From Emydura subglobosa (Eukaryota; Chordata; Testudines; Chelidae), in contig ML680086.1 of the NCBI GenBank assembly GCA_007922225.1, positions 8,187,472 to 8,251,471 on the forward strand: 64,000 bases of DNA, written 5' to 3'. Shown here piece after piece: positions 36,067 through 47,479 of the stretch (positions are counted from its first letter, which is position 1; each line of letters starts with the position of its first letter). The notes under the pieces were generated by a model. It saw nothing but the letters and a program-made list of their open reading frames with translations, had not been told where the DNA came from and made no database searches. The translations under genes were made by a program, and so were the position numbers.

Positions 36067-36732
36067 GAGTATGTCTGCACTGCAATCAGATCTGTGAGTG
36101 TAGCATCTGTAGACATAGAATCATAGAAGATTAGGGTTGGAAGGGACCTTAGGAGGTCATCTAGTCCAACCCCCTGCTCAAAGTAGGACCAACCCCAACT
36201 AAATCATCCCAACCAGGGCTTTGTCAAGCCAGACCTTAAAAACCTCTAATGATGGAGATTCCACCACCTCCCTAGATAACCCATTCCAGTGCTTCACCAC
36301 CCTCCTAGTGAAAAACTTTTTCCTAATATTTAACCTAGACCTCCCCACTGCAACTTGAGACCATTGCTCCTTGTTCTGTCATCTGCACCACTGAGACCAG
36401 CCTAGCTCCATCCTCTTTGGAACCCCCCTTCAGGTAATTGAATGCTGCTATCAAATCCCCCATCACTCTTCTCTTCTGCAGGCTAAAGAAGCCCAGTTCC
36501 CTCATCCTCTCCTCATAAATCATGTGCTCCAGCCCCCTAATCATTGTTGTTGCCCTCCCCTGGACTCTCTCCAACTTTTCCACATCCTTTCTATAGTGGG
36601 GGACATACCCGAGCTAGCTTTACTCTAGGTAGCGCATGTACCAACAGCAGTGAAGCTGTGGCAGTATGGACTTGTTCAGCCCGCACTGCCACAGTGTCAC
36701 TACTATTTAATTTAGCTAGCTCAGGTATGCCT
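36067..36732. mobile_element. Short DNA element interrupted by CR1
   Basis: The left part (36067-36116, 'GTATGTCTGCACTGC' to 'CTGTAGACAT') and right part (36603-36732, 'ACATACCCGAGCTAGC' to 'GCTCAGGTATGC') fit one short DNA element. The antisense CR1 end lies exactly between them. Superfamily unresolved. Confidence 0.5.
36117..36602 (-). mobile_element. CR1 3' end, antisense, 5'-truncated
   Basis: Starts with 'AGAATCATAGAAGATTAGGG', the reverse complement of the CR1 3' terminus. On the minus strand 36335-36583 encodes the ORF2 C-terminus, with MEKLERVQGRATTMIRGLEH and [24 protein letters not shown] occurs on both sides (36113-36116 and 36603-36606), which may be a short target duplication. 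Length is about 486 bp. Confidence 0.95.
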
Positions 36733-38224
36733 CAGTGTGACACATTGCCACCTCAAGCTGCCGTGCAGGCAGACCCAGTGATGAAGAGGGCTAGTTGTCT
36801 GGCATGGCAAAAATATTCTCCACTGTATAAAGTAAAATGCAAACATCCAGAGACCGTAGTTTGAGCAAAATATCCTTCTTTGTATTGTAAAGGAAATATT
36901 TGAATATGCTAAAATAATTTAAATCATTTTACACCCTCCACCCCAATTTCATTACAATAGCCAGGGTTCCTGGCTCCAAGACTTATGCTGAGTAGTGGAC
37001 GGGTTGGGGGGGCCAGAAGTCATGATGGTTTATGAACACCACTCTGTCCCCACCCAAAACCCAGGAGTTTTGTGATGGAAGTCACAGACAAACAGAGGCC
37101 TAGTGACAAGCATGCCTAGACAGGGTTAACGAAAGATAACTGCAGGATAACTAAGAATGATGCCCAGGTTAACTCCACTTCAGATATTGTGTTATGTTTG
37201 TGTAAAGCCACTGTCAGAGCCGAATCAGGATCGATTTTATTAAGAGACCCCTAAGCCCTGGTGTGGTCATGTGACCTATCAACAGCCATCTTGGAGAAAC
37301 CTCCATCATAGACACCAAGGAGACAAGCTGTGACAAGAGTGAGTGCCTCGAGAGGGATATAGTGCAGCAATGCACTCTGCTCTGGTGATGACCAGTTAAA
37401 GAAAACAGCTCCTAATGGTACAGAGGGATATGTACACACTGATGTGACTGCAGCCAGAAGCTTTTGGATCCTTATCTGAAGCCTCTTTTTAAAGTAGAGC
37501 TAGATCTGTTTGGAAACCGTTTTCATTGGCTCCGGTTGCTAAACAATGCAGGCACTCCCCACCAACACAGCCTCGTCTCACTCCCCAACGCCGCTGGTAG
37601 CGGTAGAGCACCATAATCCAGACAGCTGTTCAGGAAACAGAATCTTTGGCCCCCCAGAAATTCCAATATTTGGTTTCCTCCCAAAACAGGACAACAAGTT
37701 GAAAGATCAAAAATGTTCATGGAATAAGCGTGTTGAATTAAAGATGCAGACATGGAACATTTCAACATTTGTGATGGAAAGGGGAAAAAAGAGGTGTGCA
37801 GAGGGCAGGTGGCATGTTTGTTTGCAAGCAGGGGCCAGGAGACACTCCACCAAGGGTAGAACTCATAGTGAGAACCAAGGGAGGCACAGAGCATGAGCGT
37901 GGTCCCAAGCAGCCCCAGTGAAATGCATCCAACAATATTTACTATTAGCACAGAGATTGTTTTGCCTGCAGTGGATGACGTGCCCTTTGTTTGACAGCAG
38001 GTGCTGTGCAGTTATGTGGGAGGGAGAGGAGTGCCTGGTGACTCTAAATGGCGCTAGCTTTTCCAAATGGTTGGTTAAGAGAGTGATAGCTGCAGCTACT
38101 TTCGGGCCTCCACTTACACTCCAGCCAGTTTAGCCAACATCTCCTGCATTCCCCATTTCGCACAACTGGATGGTGAGCGTCATGATTTCTGATTTCAGAC
38201 TGGGCTATTAAAGACACAACTAGG
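36733..38224. other. No recognised feature
   Basis: The open frame at 37523-37951 on the minus strand has no recognised domain or splice context. Nothing else recognised. Confidence 0.35.
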
Positions 38225-38520
38225 GTAGATTTTCCAAAAGCAGCTAATTGAGAGACTCCTACATCCCATTTTCCAACCAGATTTGGGCCCGAAGGGCCCA
38301 ATTATTTTTAAGCACCTGAAGATCCAAATAGACGTCTACTGAGGTTTTTCAAAAGCACCTAACTTCCATCAAAATTAATGGGAGTTAGGCACCTAGCGAG
38401 ATTTTAAAAAGCACCTGGATACCATCTGCATCTTCAACTGGCTAAATATTTTTTAAAACTCCAGCCCTTAGAAGTCTAAATCTCATTGGAAGTAAATGGG
38501 ACTTCCCTTTTGAAAATGGG
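38225..38520. repeat. Old fold-back repeat, 'TTTTCAAAAGCACCTAA' type
   Basis: 'TTTTTCAAAAGCACCTAACT' (about 38345) is followed by 'GGGAGTTAGGCACCTAG' and 'GAGATTTTAAAAAGCACC', mixing direct and inverted copies. 'AGATTTTCCAAAAGCAGC' at 38229 and 'CTTTTGAAAATGGG' at the right edge bound the region. I recognise this as an abundant old turtle repeat without a secure name. Confidence 0.45.
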
Positions 38521-38534
38521 TCTTCCTCTCCTAG

Positions 38535-38735
38535 AGGTATGTCTACACAGCACTCAGAGGGGTGACTACAGAACATGACCATAGCAGTAAAAACACAGCA
38601 GCAGCGCAGGCTAGCATTTGAGTATGAACCCAGGGTCCCATAGTGCGTGTACAGCCCTTGCAGTTGCCCATGCTCTTATGGTTTCATTGCTATAGTTATT
38701 TGAACTAGCTAGATCAAAAGCAAGCTAAAACCTCA
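38535..38735. mobile_element. Possible DNA-element fragment
   Basis: 'AGGTATGTCTACACAGCAC' is a typical end of short turtle DNA elements. The opposite end near 'GAACTAGCTAGATC' is uncertain. Confidence 0.35.
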
Positions 38736-38770
38736 GTTACTCCAGATGCTTTGGAAAATTTCTCCCTTAG

Positions 38771-39029
38771 GCCTGCCCTAGATTGGGATTTACAGGTGTG
38801 ATGGCAGATGTTATCTACCATGTTCTAACAACATGTGTTACGAGTCTAGTGTAGACCAGGCAGCATATACTTTAACATGTGCTAAGCTTGTCAAGTTTTA
38901 TCCTAGGCTCCTCACTAAGCTTTAACTCAACCAAGTCGGCCATGTTCCTTGTATTTTTACATGTTCGTTAGAAAGTGTTATTTGACACATTCTAGAGTCG
39001 CACCTTTAAATCCTAGTCTAGACAAAGCT
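38771..39029. mobile_element. Non-autonomous DNA element
   Basis: The left end 'CTGCCCTAGATTGGGATTTA' and the reverse complement of the right end ('CTTTGTCTAGACTAGGATTT') align over more than 20 positions with mismatches. Neighbouring trinucleotides TTA and TTC may be a decayed Harbinger-type duplication. Confidence 0.5.
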
Positions 39030-39559
39030 TCATTGTGAAATTACCTCCTAACCCCGTTGCACAAAGCCAGAGTGAACCACTGGGCTGGGCAGCGTTTTGC
39101 TCCCCCTGGGTATTGGGCAGCTATACAACCCCTCTGCATACTGTTCCAACCCCTGGTCTGGAATAGCAGACAAGACTCCCAGGAGTGTATGGCCATTAGA
39201 TTCATGTCATTATGGAATTAGTGGTCTCTCTTCTCCCATGAGCTCCCGTTTTCTGTTCTTCTCCCTACAGAACAGAGGCAGAATTCAATTTTTATTTTTT
39301 TATATAATTTTGGTGGATAATCTATTTTAACCAGTTGTTTAGATTTTTACTGTCACAGTTGCAGGAAATTATGTGGAGACAATTGTTTAATGACAGTGGA
39401 TGCTGAGATTCAAAAAGTTAAAGCTTTATCAACTGTTGAAACAAGTTGTCAACCTCACATGTCAAAACATTCAAAGTAAATATCCTTAAATCAGACCTTT
39501 TTTTTTTTAACTATTAGTTTGCTAGTCCATTTGTGATGAGCCTAATTCAAAACACACCA
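39030..39559. other. No recognised feature
   Basis: AT-rich toward the right; nothing recognised before the CR1 element. Confidence 0.35.
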
Positions 39560-40970
39560 GAGGCAATCCTGATAATTACAGGCTGGTAAGCCTAACCTGA
39601 ATACCAGGCAAATTGGTTGAAACTATAGTAAAACACAGAATTATCAAACACATCAATTAACATGATTTGTTGGGGGAAGAGTCAACATGGTTTTTGTAAA
39701 GGGAAATCATGCCTCACCAATCTACTAGAATTCTTTGAGGGGGGGGTCAACAAGCATGTGAACAAAGGTGATCCAGTGGATATAGTGTTAGATTTTCAGA
39801 AAGCCTTTGACCAAAAGCCTTTCACCAAAGGCTCTTAAGCACACTAAGCAGTCATGGGATAAGATAGAAGGTCCTCTCATGAATCAGTAACTGGTTAAAA
39901 GATAGGAGACAAAGGGTAGGAATAAATGGTCAGTTTTCAGAATGGAGAGAGGTAAATAGTGGTGTCCCCCAAGGGTCTGTACTGGGACCAGTCCTGTTCA
40001 ACATATTCATAAATAATCTGGAAAAGGGGGTAAACAGTGAGGTGGCAAAATTTGCAGATGATACAGAACTACTCAAGATAGTGAAGTCCAAAGCAGACTG
40101 TAAAGAGTTGCAAAGGGATCTCACAAAACTGAGTGACTAGGCAACAAAATGGAAGATTAAATCCACACAAGAAAGATCCTGAAGTCATTGTGGACAGCTC
40201 TCTGAAAACATCCACTCAATGTGCAGCGGCAGTCAATAAAGCTAACAGAATGTTAGGAATAATTAGAAAAGGGGTAGATAATAAGACAGAAAATGTATTA
40301 CCTCTATATAAATCCATGGTACGCCCACATCTTGAATACTGCGTGCAGATCTGATTGCCCCATCTCAAAAAAATATATTGGAATTGGGAAAGGGCAACAA
40401 AAATGATTAGAGGTATGGAACAGCTTCCACATGAGGAGAGATTAATTAGACTGGGGCTTTTCAGCTTGGAAAAGAGATGACTAAGGGGGATATGATAGAG
40501 GTCGATAAATCATGACTTTCTCCACACTAGTAAATAAGTGAGTGTTATTTACTCCTTTTCAGGACACAAAAACTAGGGGTCACCAAATGAAATTAATAGG
40601 CAGCAGGTTTAAAACAAACAAAAAAGTATTTCTTCACACCACACGCAGTCAACCTGTGGTAACCTTGCTAGAGGATGTTGTGAAGACCAAGACTGTAACT
40701 GGGTTCAAAGAAAGAACTAGATACTTTCATGGAGGATAGGTCCATCACTGGCTATTAGCCAGGATGGGCAGGGATACAAAACCATGCTCTGAAGTGTCCC
40801 TAGCCTCTGTTTGCCAGAGGCTGGCACTGGGCAATGGGATGGATCACTTGATGATTACCTGTTCTGTTCATTTCCTCTGAAGCACCGGGCATTGGCCACT
40901 GTCAGAAGACAGGGCACTGGGCTGGGTGGACCATTGGTCTGACCCAGCATGTCCGTTCTCATGTTCTTAA
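39560..40970 (+). mobile_element. CR1 LINE, 5'-truncated with internal deletion
   Basis: Sense-strand CR1. The reverse transcriptase core is readable in pieces: NYRLVSLT near 39575, SGVPQGSVLGP at about 39960, and the catalytic motif KFADDTE with FADD at 40051-40062. The later phrase [16 protein letters not shown] falls within 40133-40354. At about 40155-40175 the sequence jumps from 'CAACAAAATGGAAGATTAAA' to 'AGAAAGATCCTGAAGTCATT', skipping a segment of roughly 100 bp expected from the family. The 3' end is 'GTCCGTTCTCATGTTCTTAA'. Stops and frameshifts make it inactive. Confidence 0.95.
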
Positions 40971-43004
40971 GTCACTTGATTTTGACTAAGTTTTCAAATA
41001 TCATTTTTCTTTCTTTGCCTGTCTGTAAATTGATCGTTATCAGTGGAAATATTTGTCCATTTGTGTGTGTCCAATGAAGTCTGTTTACCATCATTTACAG
41101 ATAAAAATAGAATCCTCCCAAGCCTGTCTATAAAGGGTTGTTGTGGAGTCCAGCTCTGCTATTTACAGAGGTTTAGGGGAGCCCATTTACTTCCAATCTG
41201 CAGCTGCCAGTTCTCTCACCACATAACCACTGCTGCACTGGGGACCTTTCAAGGCTCTTGTGCTGATAAGCGTCATCCCCAATAAAGTGCAGGAGCATTA
41301 GTTCATCTCCATGTTGCATCTTTCTGAAAAGCCTTAATATCATTTTGCACTATATGTGGAGTGCACAGATCTTTTACAAGAAACCTTTATCTACAAGTGT
41401 CCCATCTCCCATGGGCTGCTCTACATTTGGTGAAAAACGCCTATGAGGAAATATCACAATATTCTGCAGTAAGGGCTCAATATGCTACAGCTTTCAGCCT
41501 TAGGAAAAGAATGTTTTGGACCCATACTTTCAAAGAACTGTAGTACTCGTATAACCATAGATGCACCCCCTTTAAAGTAAAGCTAAGCCTTTACCCTATT
41601 TGCTTGCCTGTTCAGAGACTTGTTCTGAGAAAGGCAAGGGAAATGAATGCAAATTGCAAAGGTAACTTTCTGTCCTATTTCTACCTGTCTGTCTAATAGA
41701 GACATTTTCAACGCAAATACAAACTGCATGTCAAAATTCCTCTTGTAGCGTGTATCTGGGTACAAAGTCCTAAAAACAGACTGTAAGATGTCAAGTTAAA
41801 TTGCAGGCTTGCTGACCTTTTAAAGGTAGCTAAAGCAAATCATGCTGGGAGTGAGGCATTCGTAGCCTGCATCTATATGGAGAAAAGCCGCTTAGCAACC
41901 AGTTCAGCGTACAAACTGTTCCAAATGAGAATGATGTTTTCAGTTTATGGCAAGAAACGTACAGATGCCTGTATGAGCTTTTCTAGCAGAGTACTGAACT
42001 GCCATAATAATGATAACGTTTCACATGGGAATCCCTTTTTTATTAATTGTGAGCAGGTGCCTTTCTGGAGTCCACACACTGTGCAGAACTTACACTCACC
42101 TGCTTCCTGAGGCTTGGTTTTCTTAACACAGAAATTAACAGGATAACCTCTATTTCAACTCGAGCCGTCTCCGCAGGCTCAGCTACTTGCAGGGTTCTTC
42201 CCTCCTGGTTTTGCTAAACCAGCATCCTAGATCCTGTCTTGCAACAGAGCCACTCTCACCTCTCACATAGCTTCCTAGAGTGCTCTACCAGCCGATGGTA
42301 CCTGGATCTCAGAGCCCTCTATCCATTCCTCCCCCCACACCCTCTCTCATTCCTGGCCACCAACCCCAGCGGGATCAAACAAAATGGAGGAGAATAAAAA
42401 CGGGACCACGCTGCCAGTTTTGCAGTCACTTTCAAACTGAAGTCACACTTGAGGGGGCAAATTATCAGCTGGGCTCAGGTCCAGCCTTCCTTGCTGCAGA
42501 AATAGTTTGTAGAGTGCACATGCCTGAGTGCACTTGCTTTTACCATTAGTGGTAGTCATATTATGGGAGCTGTAGTATTGTCTGCCAGCTCCCATGCACC
42601 TCCTTGTGTGTCCAGTACTACTTCTGCAGTGCCCTCCTAACAAAGTCTCCCATTACATTCCCCCCAAACAAACGAACAGTCTCCAGGCCCTTCTGGCCAG
42701 GCTTTTATCCCTTTTCCATTTTCCCACTACAGCAAACCAAACCTGAAAAGGGTATAGCAGTAATGCAGCTGCTCTTCGGCTCTGGCCACAGGAATCTCAT
42801 TGCTAGGGCTCCTTTCTCTCACAGTCTCAGCAACTAAATTACCCCACCACCCCCATGGCAGCTTCTTCCTTAGTGCAGCCTCCTGCTGCTCTTATAGTGA
42901 CACTGCTTGATCCATCCTAGGTGTGGCTCCTTTGTAATCAGGGTTGGTAGCCCGAGGCCCTCCAGCTTTTAAGCCACCCTGTTACCATAGTTTCCAGAGG
43001 CTCC
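40971..43004. other. No recognised feature
   Basis: Single-copy-looking DNA, nothing recognised. Confidence 0.35.
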
Positions 43005-43255
43005 CAATAGAGATCACCTCCCCATTGTGCTCAGTGCTGTACAAACACACTGTGAGCAACAGTCCCTGGCCAGAACAGCTAGCAATCTAACTAGAAAAGA
43101 CAGACAACAATGATCTTTACCAACAGGAATCTGAGACACAGAGAGATTATGTCACTGGCACAAATTCATACAGCGAGTCTGTGATAGAGGCAGGAATTAA
43201 GGCCAGATTTCCCAAGTCCCAGGCCTGTGCCTTAAACACAAGGCCATCTTTCTTC
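43005..43255 (+). repeat. MIR/L3-type repeat remnant
   Basis: 'CCATTGTGCTCAGTGCTGTA', 'CAACAGTCCCTGGCC', 'GGAATCTGAGACACAGAGAG' and 'CAAGTCCCAGGCCTGTGCCT' are in family order. Confidence 0.65.
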
Positions 43256-43595
43256 CACCTGCAGTCAGGTATTCAGAGGCTCAGCTATTTGGATTTGTGC
43301 CTGCAGTCAAATTGCATGCATAAAGCATGGATATGTACTCTTAATGATCAAGGTAACGTGCCTGGAAAAGCCACTTTGAGGCAGATTATATTTTACATGG
43401 TGGCAAGATAAACTGACATGAGCTTCGCTATATTAGAAAAATGATGCTTAGAGCATCATTGGGCCAAACCGAGCTAACTGGAGCTAGCATCGCTGATTCA
43501 GTGCCCCAGTTAATTCATGGGGCTCTGGGAGTTCTGCAAAGCCTGAATGCTCAGGTGCCCTTTACCAATCAGAGGTGTGGAACAATTGGCTAGAG
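43256..43595. other. No recognised feature
   Basis: 43430-43550 is repeat-like in tone but unassigned. Confidence 0.3.
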
Positions 43596-43725
43596 CAGTG
43601 GTTTTCAACCTGTGGCCCACGGACCCCTGGGGGTCTGTAAACTATGTCTAAGGTTTCCAGAGAGGTCCGCACCTTCATTCAAATCTTTTAGGGGGCCACA
43701 AATGAAAAAAGATTGAAAACCACTG
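43596..43725. mobile_element. Short hAT MITE (130 bp)
   Basis: The ends CAGTGGTTTTCAACC and GATTGAAAACCACTG are inverted repeats of hAT type (CAGTGG). The flanks GGCTAGAG (43588-43595) and GGCGAGAG (43726-43733) match at 7 of 8 positions, the expected 8-bp duplication. The interior 'GGACCCCTGGGGGTCTG' is itself a small fold-back. No coding capacity. Confidence 0.88.
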
Positions 43726-43799
43726 GGCGAGAGAAAGCAGCAGCTGCCTCCCCTTACTAAGGTTTGGAACCAGAAAGGGTGACATCCTTATCCCGATAA

Positions 43800-44075
43800 C
43801 TAGAACTGGTTGGAACATTTTCAACTAAATGTGTTTTTGTTGGAATATGCTGTTTTGTGGAAGCTGAAAATTCTGGTGAAGCTGCATTGATTTCCGAGAA
43901 AGCTTTCAGCTGGAAGATTTCTGTGGTCCTGGGCGCTCTGCTCTGGCAGATGGGACCAGAAGGACAGAGAGCAGAACCAAAAAACTTGTTTTTTAAAGCT
44001 GAAAACGGACCTTTTGACACCATTCTGTTTTGTGACAATGTTGGAAAGTGTTTGTATCATTCCAGTGTGGGACAT
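43800..44075. mobile_element. Possible hAT-like element of the 'AGAGCTGG' family
   Basis: The left end 'CTAGAACTGGTTGGAACATT' resembles the ends of 2061-2521 and 51858-52065. The interior has fold-back 'AAGCTGAAAATTCT' and 'AAAGCTGAAAACGG' motifs. The right end is not clear. Confidence 0.35.
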
Positions 44076-44739
44076 AAACAAAGTTTGAAGCCTCTAATGT
44101 TGCTGCAAAACAAAATTGGCATCCTCCTCTGCTAATTCTTGTTTTAGTTCCAGCTGCGCTGCAGCCCAGGCGTTAATATTAACTAGAGTCAGGACTCTGA
44201 AAGGGAGCTGTCCTAAGTGACCATGAGAGTTCAATGCCTCAAGTTCAGTCTCTTGCTTCAAGGACTGATCAACGTCCCATTGCTTTACAGGGAATTCCTC
44301 TGGCTGATTCTCTGACAGCATCTGGTGTTCACAGTGTCCAGTGATCTTCGGTTAACAGGAGAGTTACTGTCAGTGACCGATGGTGCCCAGTGATGAGAGC
44401 AGGTGTCAGTAGCCAGGAATCGGAAAAGAGGGTCAGAGCTGGGTGACCCGGAGTGAGTCTGGGGAGGGGTAAGACTGAAGTCAAGGGTCTAAGCCTGGGT
44501 CCAGGTGCTATCACAGCCATGGGCAAATGCCTTGAGCAGCCACTGGACTTCTGCTGCTGCTGGGCTTAAGATCCGGTCTGCTGAGTCTTCCCACTGATCT
44601 GGCAGCCTGCTGCAGGCCAGCTGTGCTCATTAGGTTACCCAGAGACTGGTTCTACTACAGGGCCTGATTCCTGAGAGTGGCCACAATATGGCAGCTTGAG
44701 GGTGGTTGGGAAACAAAGGAGACTGTCGAGGGGTGTTCT
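44076..44739. other. No recognised feature
   Basis: Nothing recognised. Confidence 0.35.
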
Positions 44740-45070
44740 TCTGGTTAAGGCCCATTTTTAGTGGTCAGGAGACCTGAATTCTATTCCTGTCCCTGATACA
44801 GACCATGGCCAAGTCACTTGAGGTTTGTCTATGGAGTGAGTTAGTGCATGGCAAGTCAGGGTGTGAATTTACAGTGCCCCAGTTTTCCACGCACTCACTC
44901 ACCATATAGACAAGCTCTTGATGTCTCAGTTTCCCATCTGTAAATTGGAGGTAATAATTCGTACCTGTGTCCTCAGGGTGTTGTGTGTGAATGAATTAGT
45001 TCATTATTGTAAAGTGCATTGAGATCCAGAGATAGGCTGTGCTCTGTAAATGAAAAGCGTAATTAGAAAG
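44740..45070 (-). repeat. MIR remnant, antisense, split by a MITE
   Basis: 'GAGACCTGAATTCTATTCC' and 'CCATGGCCAAGTCACTTGA' are joined across the 44822-44917 insert to 'TGTCTCAGTTTCCCATCTGT', and then to 'GTAAAGTGCATTGAGATCC', in reverse-complement MIR order. Confidence 0.65.
44822..44917. mobile_element. PIF/Harbinger-like MITE inside MIR
   Basis: The left end GGTTTGTCTATGGAGTGAGT and the reverse complement of the right end (GAGCTTGTCTATATGGTGAG) form an inverted repeat of the 'GGGCTTGTCTA' type. TTGA flanks both sides (44818-44821 and 44918-44921), consistent with a 3-bp TNA duplication plus one chance base. Only about 96 bp. Confidence 0.68.
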
Positions 45071-45149
45071 TTTCAAATCCGATCATAAGATCATCAACTC
45101 AGAATTTATTTTAAAGGAAAGCCAAAAATGATCCAAGAGAGTCATTCCC

Positions 45150-45330
45150 TGACATAATGATAATGATTAACACCTAGTACTTTCATGCATAGATCCCAAA
45201 GTACTTGACAAAGGAGATCAGTAGCATGATCCTCATTTTACAGATGAGGAAATTGAGGCAGAGAGAGGGAAAGGAGCTTGCCCAAGGTCACCCAGGAGGC
45301 AATGACAGAATTTTTATACTGGATTATGGT
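45150..45330 (+). repeat. MIR remnant
   Basis: 'CCCAAAGTACTTGACAAAGG', 'CATTTTACAGATGAGGAAAT' and 'CTTGCCCAAGGTCACCCAGG' follow the MIR consensus closely. Confidence 0.7.
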
Positions 45331-46500
45331 GGCAGGAGGATTTCCTTTTACCTTTAGCCTTCTCACTTTCTAGCCAGGGGTCTCCTCTTTGTGCATTAAA
45401 CATGTGTGAACAAGTGTGAAAGTAATAGTGATCCTGAAATAGCTTAGATCCGGAGCTGCTTTTTAAATTCATATTTAACAAGGAAAATAAAAAGATTGAA
45501 TAATTAGGGCGGGGTAAGTCCTGCCCACTCTTTCTCGTCCTGGTTGCAGCTGAGCTAAGGCAGTTTCATTGCATGGGAGGAGCGGAAAGGGAGGCAGGTT
45601 TCCAACAATTCTCCCAGAGAAGTTGCACTCTTGCATGCCACAGATGGTGAGTTGTGTGGGGAGGGGGACAGAGGAGAAGTAAGACCAATGGATCTGTGGT
45701 CAGGTCCCCAGGCTGCTAACTGTGTCCCTAAGAGGGAATGGAAGCCCCTACCCATTTCCTTTCTCTGCAGAAATCTGTTCTCCTAGGCCAGTCCGGATCA
45801 CTCAGAACCTCACCCTGCTGCACTGTGACCCTGTAGTCAGGCTTTCACTTTAGAGTGATGCTTATCAGGCTAGAAATAGTCCTACAGGATACTGTACCTG
45901 TTCTGCCTCTGCAATGTAAGGAACTTCACCACGTATGGACATAGCGAATGGGAAATGATATGCATTCTGCCACCATTCCCTCCAAGCTCCTCTGCCTAAC
46001 AAAAGCTGCAGCTTCGGTGAATAAACACAGTCATTTTGCCTTTATTGGGGATGTTTTTATTTTATTGTTGCACTTGCAGAAATGAAATATTGCTGTGTAG
46101 AGCTCCAGCCAGCAATGGATGCACAGGGTACGACCTGAAGGAGGGGAACAGGGTGGCTGGAGTGGCCACCTCTGCTTTTCTGTCAGTTGGCATTGGCAGC
46201 AGTTGCTGCAGTGTTAAATCTAATGGAAAGCATGTGAAAATATCAGGCCTAAGTCTGTCCTAAGTGATGCCCACAAACCAACGTTGGCTTTCGTGAGATA
46301 GTCGGGTTATATAATGGAGAGAATGTAACCACTGTGTGCTGCTACTGCTAACTGTCAGACTCAGGGATTAGCGTCTCTGAACTGGGATTTTCTTTCATTC
46401 AAGCCAGGGGGCCCAGATAATATGATGATGGGTGTATTAGAAATACCTAGTTGGAGAGAAGGCAGGCAGTTTTGGGGTAAACCAGCAGAAGGTATTTTAT
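45331..46500. other. No recognised feature
   Basis: Nothing recognised. Confidence 0.35.
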
Positions 46501-46800
46501 ACATAGGAACATAGGAATTGTCCGACTGGATCAGACCAGTGGGTCCATCTTGCCTGGCACCCTTTTACCAACAGAGGTTGGTATCAGCTGCTTCACAGGA
46601 AGATGTAAGACATCCCCACAATTATGGTATAACCTTTTCCCAGGCAAAGTTTCTTCCTGACCCTCAGTAGTTAGGGGATGGCATATGCCCTGAAGCATAT
46701 ATCTCTTCCAAAAACTATGATAGCCCTGTTCTTGTTATCCATAGACATCTCTGATTTCTTTCTGAATCCAGCTGAGTTCTTGGCTTCAGTGCTGTATGGA
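46501..46800 (-). mobile_element. CR1 3' end, antisense, older copy
   Basis: Begins 'ACATAGGAACATAGGAATTG' and 'GACTGGATCAGACCAGTGGG', the reverse complement of a CR1 3' end. It continues through the 3' UTR toward 'GAGTTCTTGGCTTCAG'. More diverged than the copies at 34.3 and 39.6 kb; no reading frame remains. Confidence 0.8.
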
Positions 46801-47340
46801 GACCATTCTTAATGGGTCCCCCCACGTGACAGGAAAGAAAAGGCCTCTGTCACTCTATAGTCTCAGCCCTTCAAGCCCTCTCTTACTTTCTTTCCCCTCA
46901 CAGAGGAGCATGACTTGATTGCTCTTAGGGGATGGGTTCATGACAGGGTAACACAGGAGGAGATGGTGGAGTTGCAATCATCTATCTTCCTTTACTGGAC
47001 TGGCCTTCTGTTGCTGCTATTCCATGAGGTAAAGAATTTCAGGGAAGAGAATCAAAAATGCGGTCCAGGTAGTAAAGCAACAACAGCTGCAAACATGGCT
47101 TTGCCAGTCACAAGAATCCATCTAAAAATCCAGTCACAAATTCATCTGCTGCTCAGCATGCTGTCACCTCATTATCTGGATTTCAGAAGTCCCTACCCCA
47201 TGGAAGCCTTTTTTCTGGTGTGTCAGATTTTCTGACCTCAGTATAAGGGAAATGTCTTGTTTCTGTTCATCTGGGCTACTTGCTTTGCGGGGGGGAAACA
47301 TCTAGGGCTTAATTTGTCTCTGAGCTTGCAGTGACAGAGT
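46801..47340. other. No recognised feature
   Basis: Nothing recognised before the palindrome. Confidence 0.35.
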
Positions 47341-47479
47341 AAGTCTGCTGTGAAAAGTGATATTTGTATGTTTGTTAATATCACTTTTCACAACAGATTT
47401 AGTAAGTAGCTAGTTACTAAGTCTGCTGTGAAAAATGATATTAACAAACATACAAATATCACTTTTCACAGTAGCAGAC
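47341..47479. repeat. Nested palindrome: four alternating copies of a 16-mer
   Basis: TGTGAAAAGTGATATT at 47349-47364 has its exact reverse complement at 47377-47392 around a 12-base spacer. The whole 44-base unit occurs again as its reverse complement at 47427-47470 with one mismatch in 44. The outer arms extend pairing to about 47341 and 47479 with small indels. The centre (about 47402-47417) is itself nearly palindromic. The block can fold as one long hairpin or two small ones. It may be the centre of a larger DNA element whose right end is near 47791. Confidence 0.85.

Noticed and set aside
37523..37951. 142-residue open frame, minus strand, Cys/Leu-rich
   Set aside because: No recognised family, no splice context, overlapping frames on the other strand; chance open frame.
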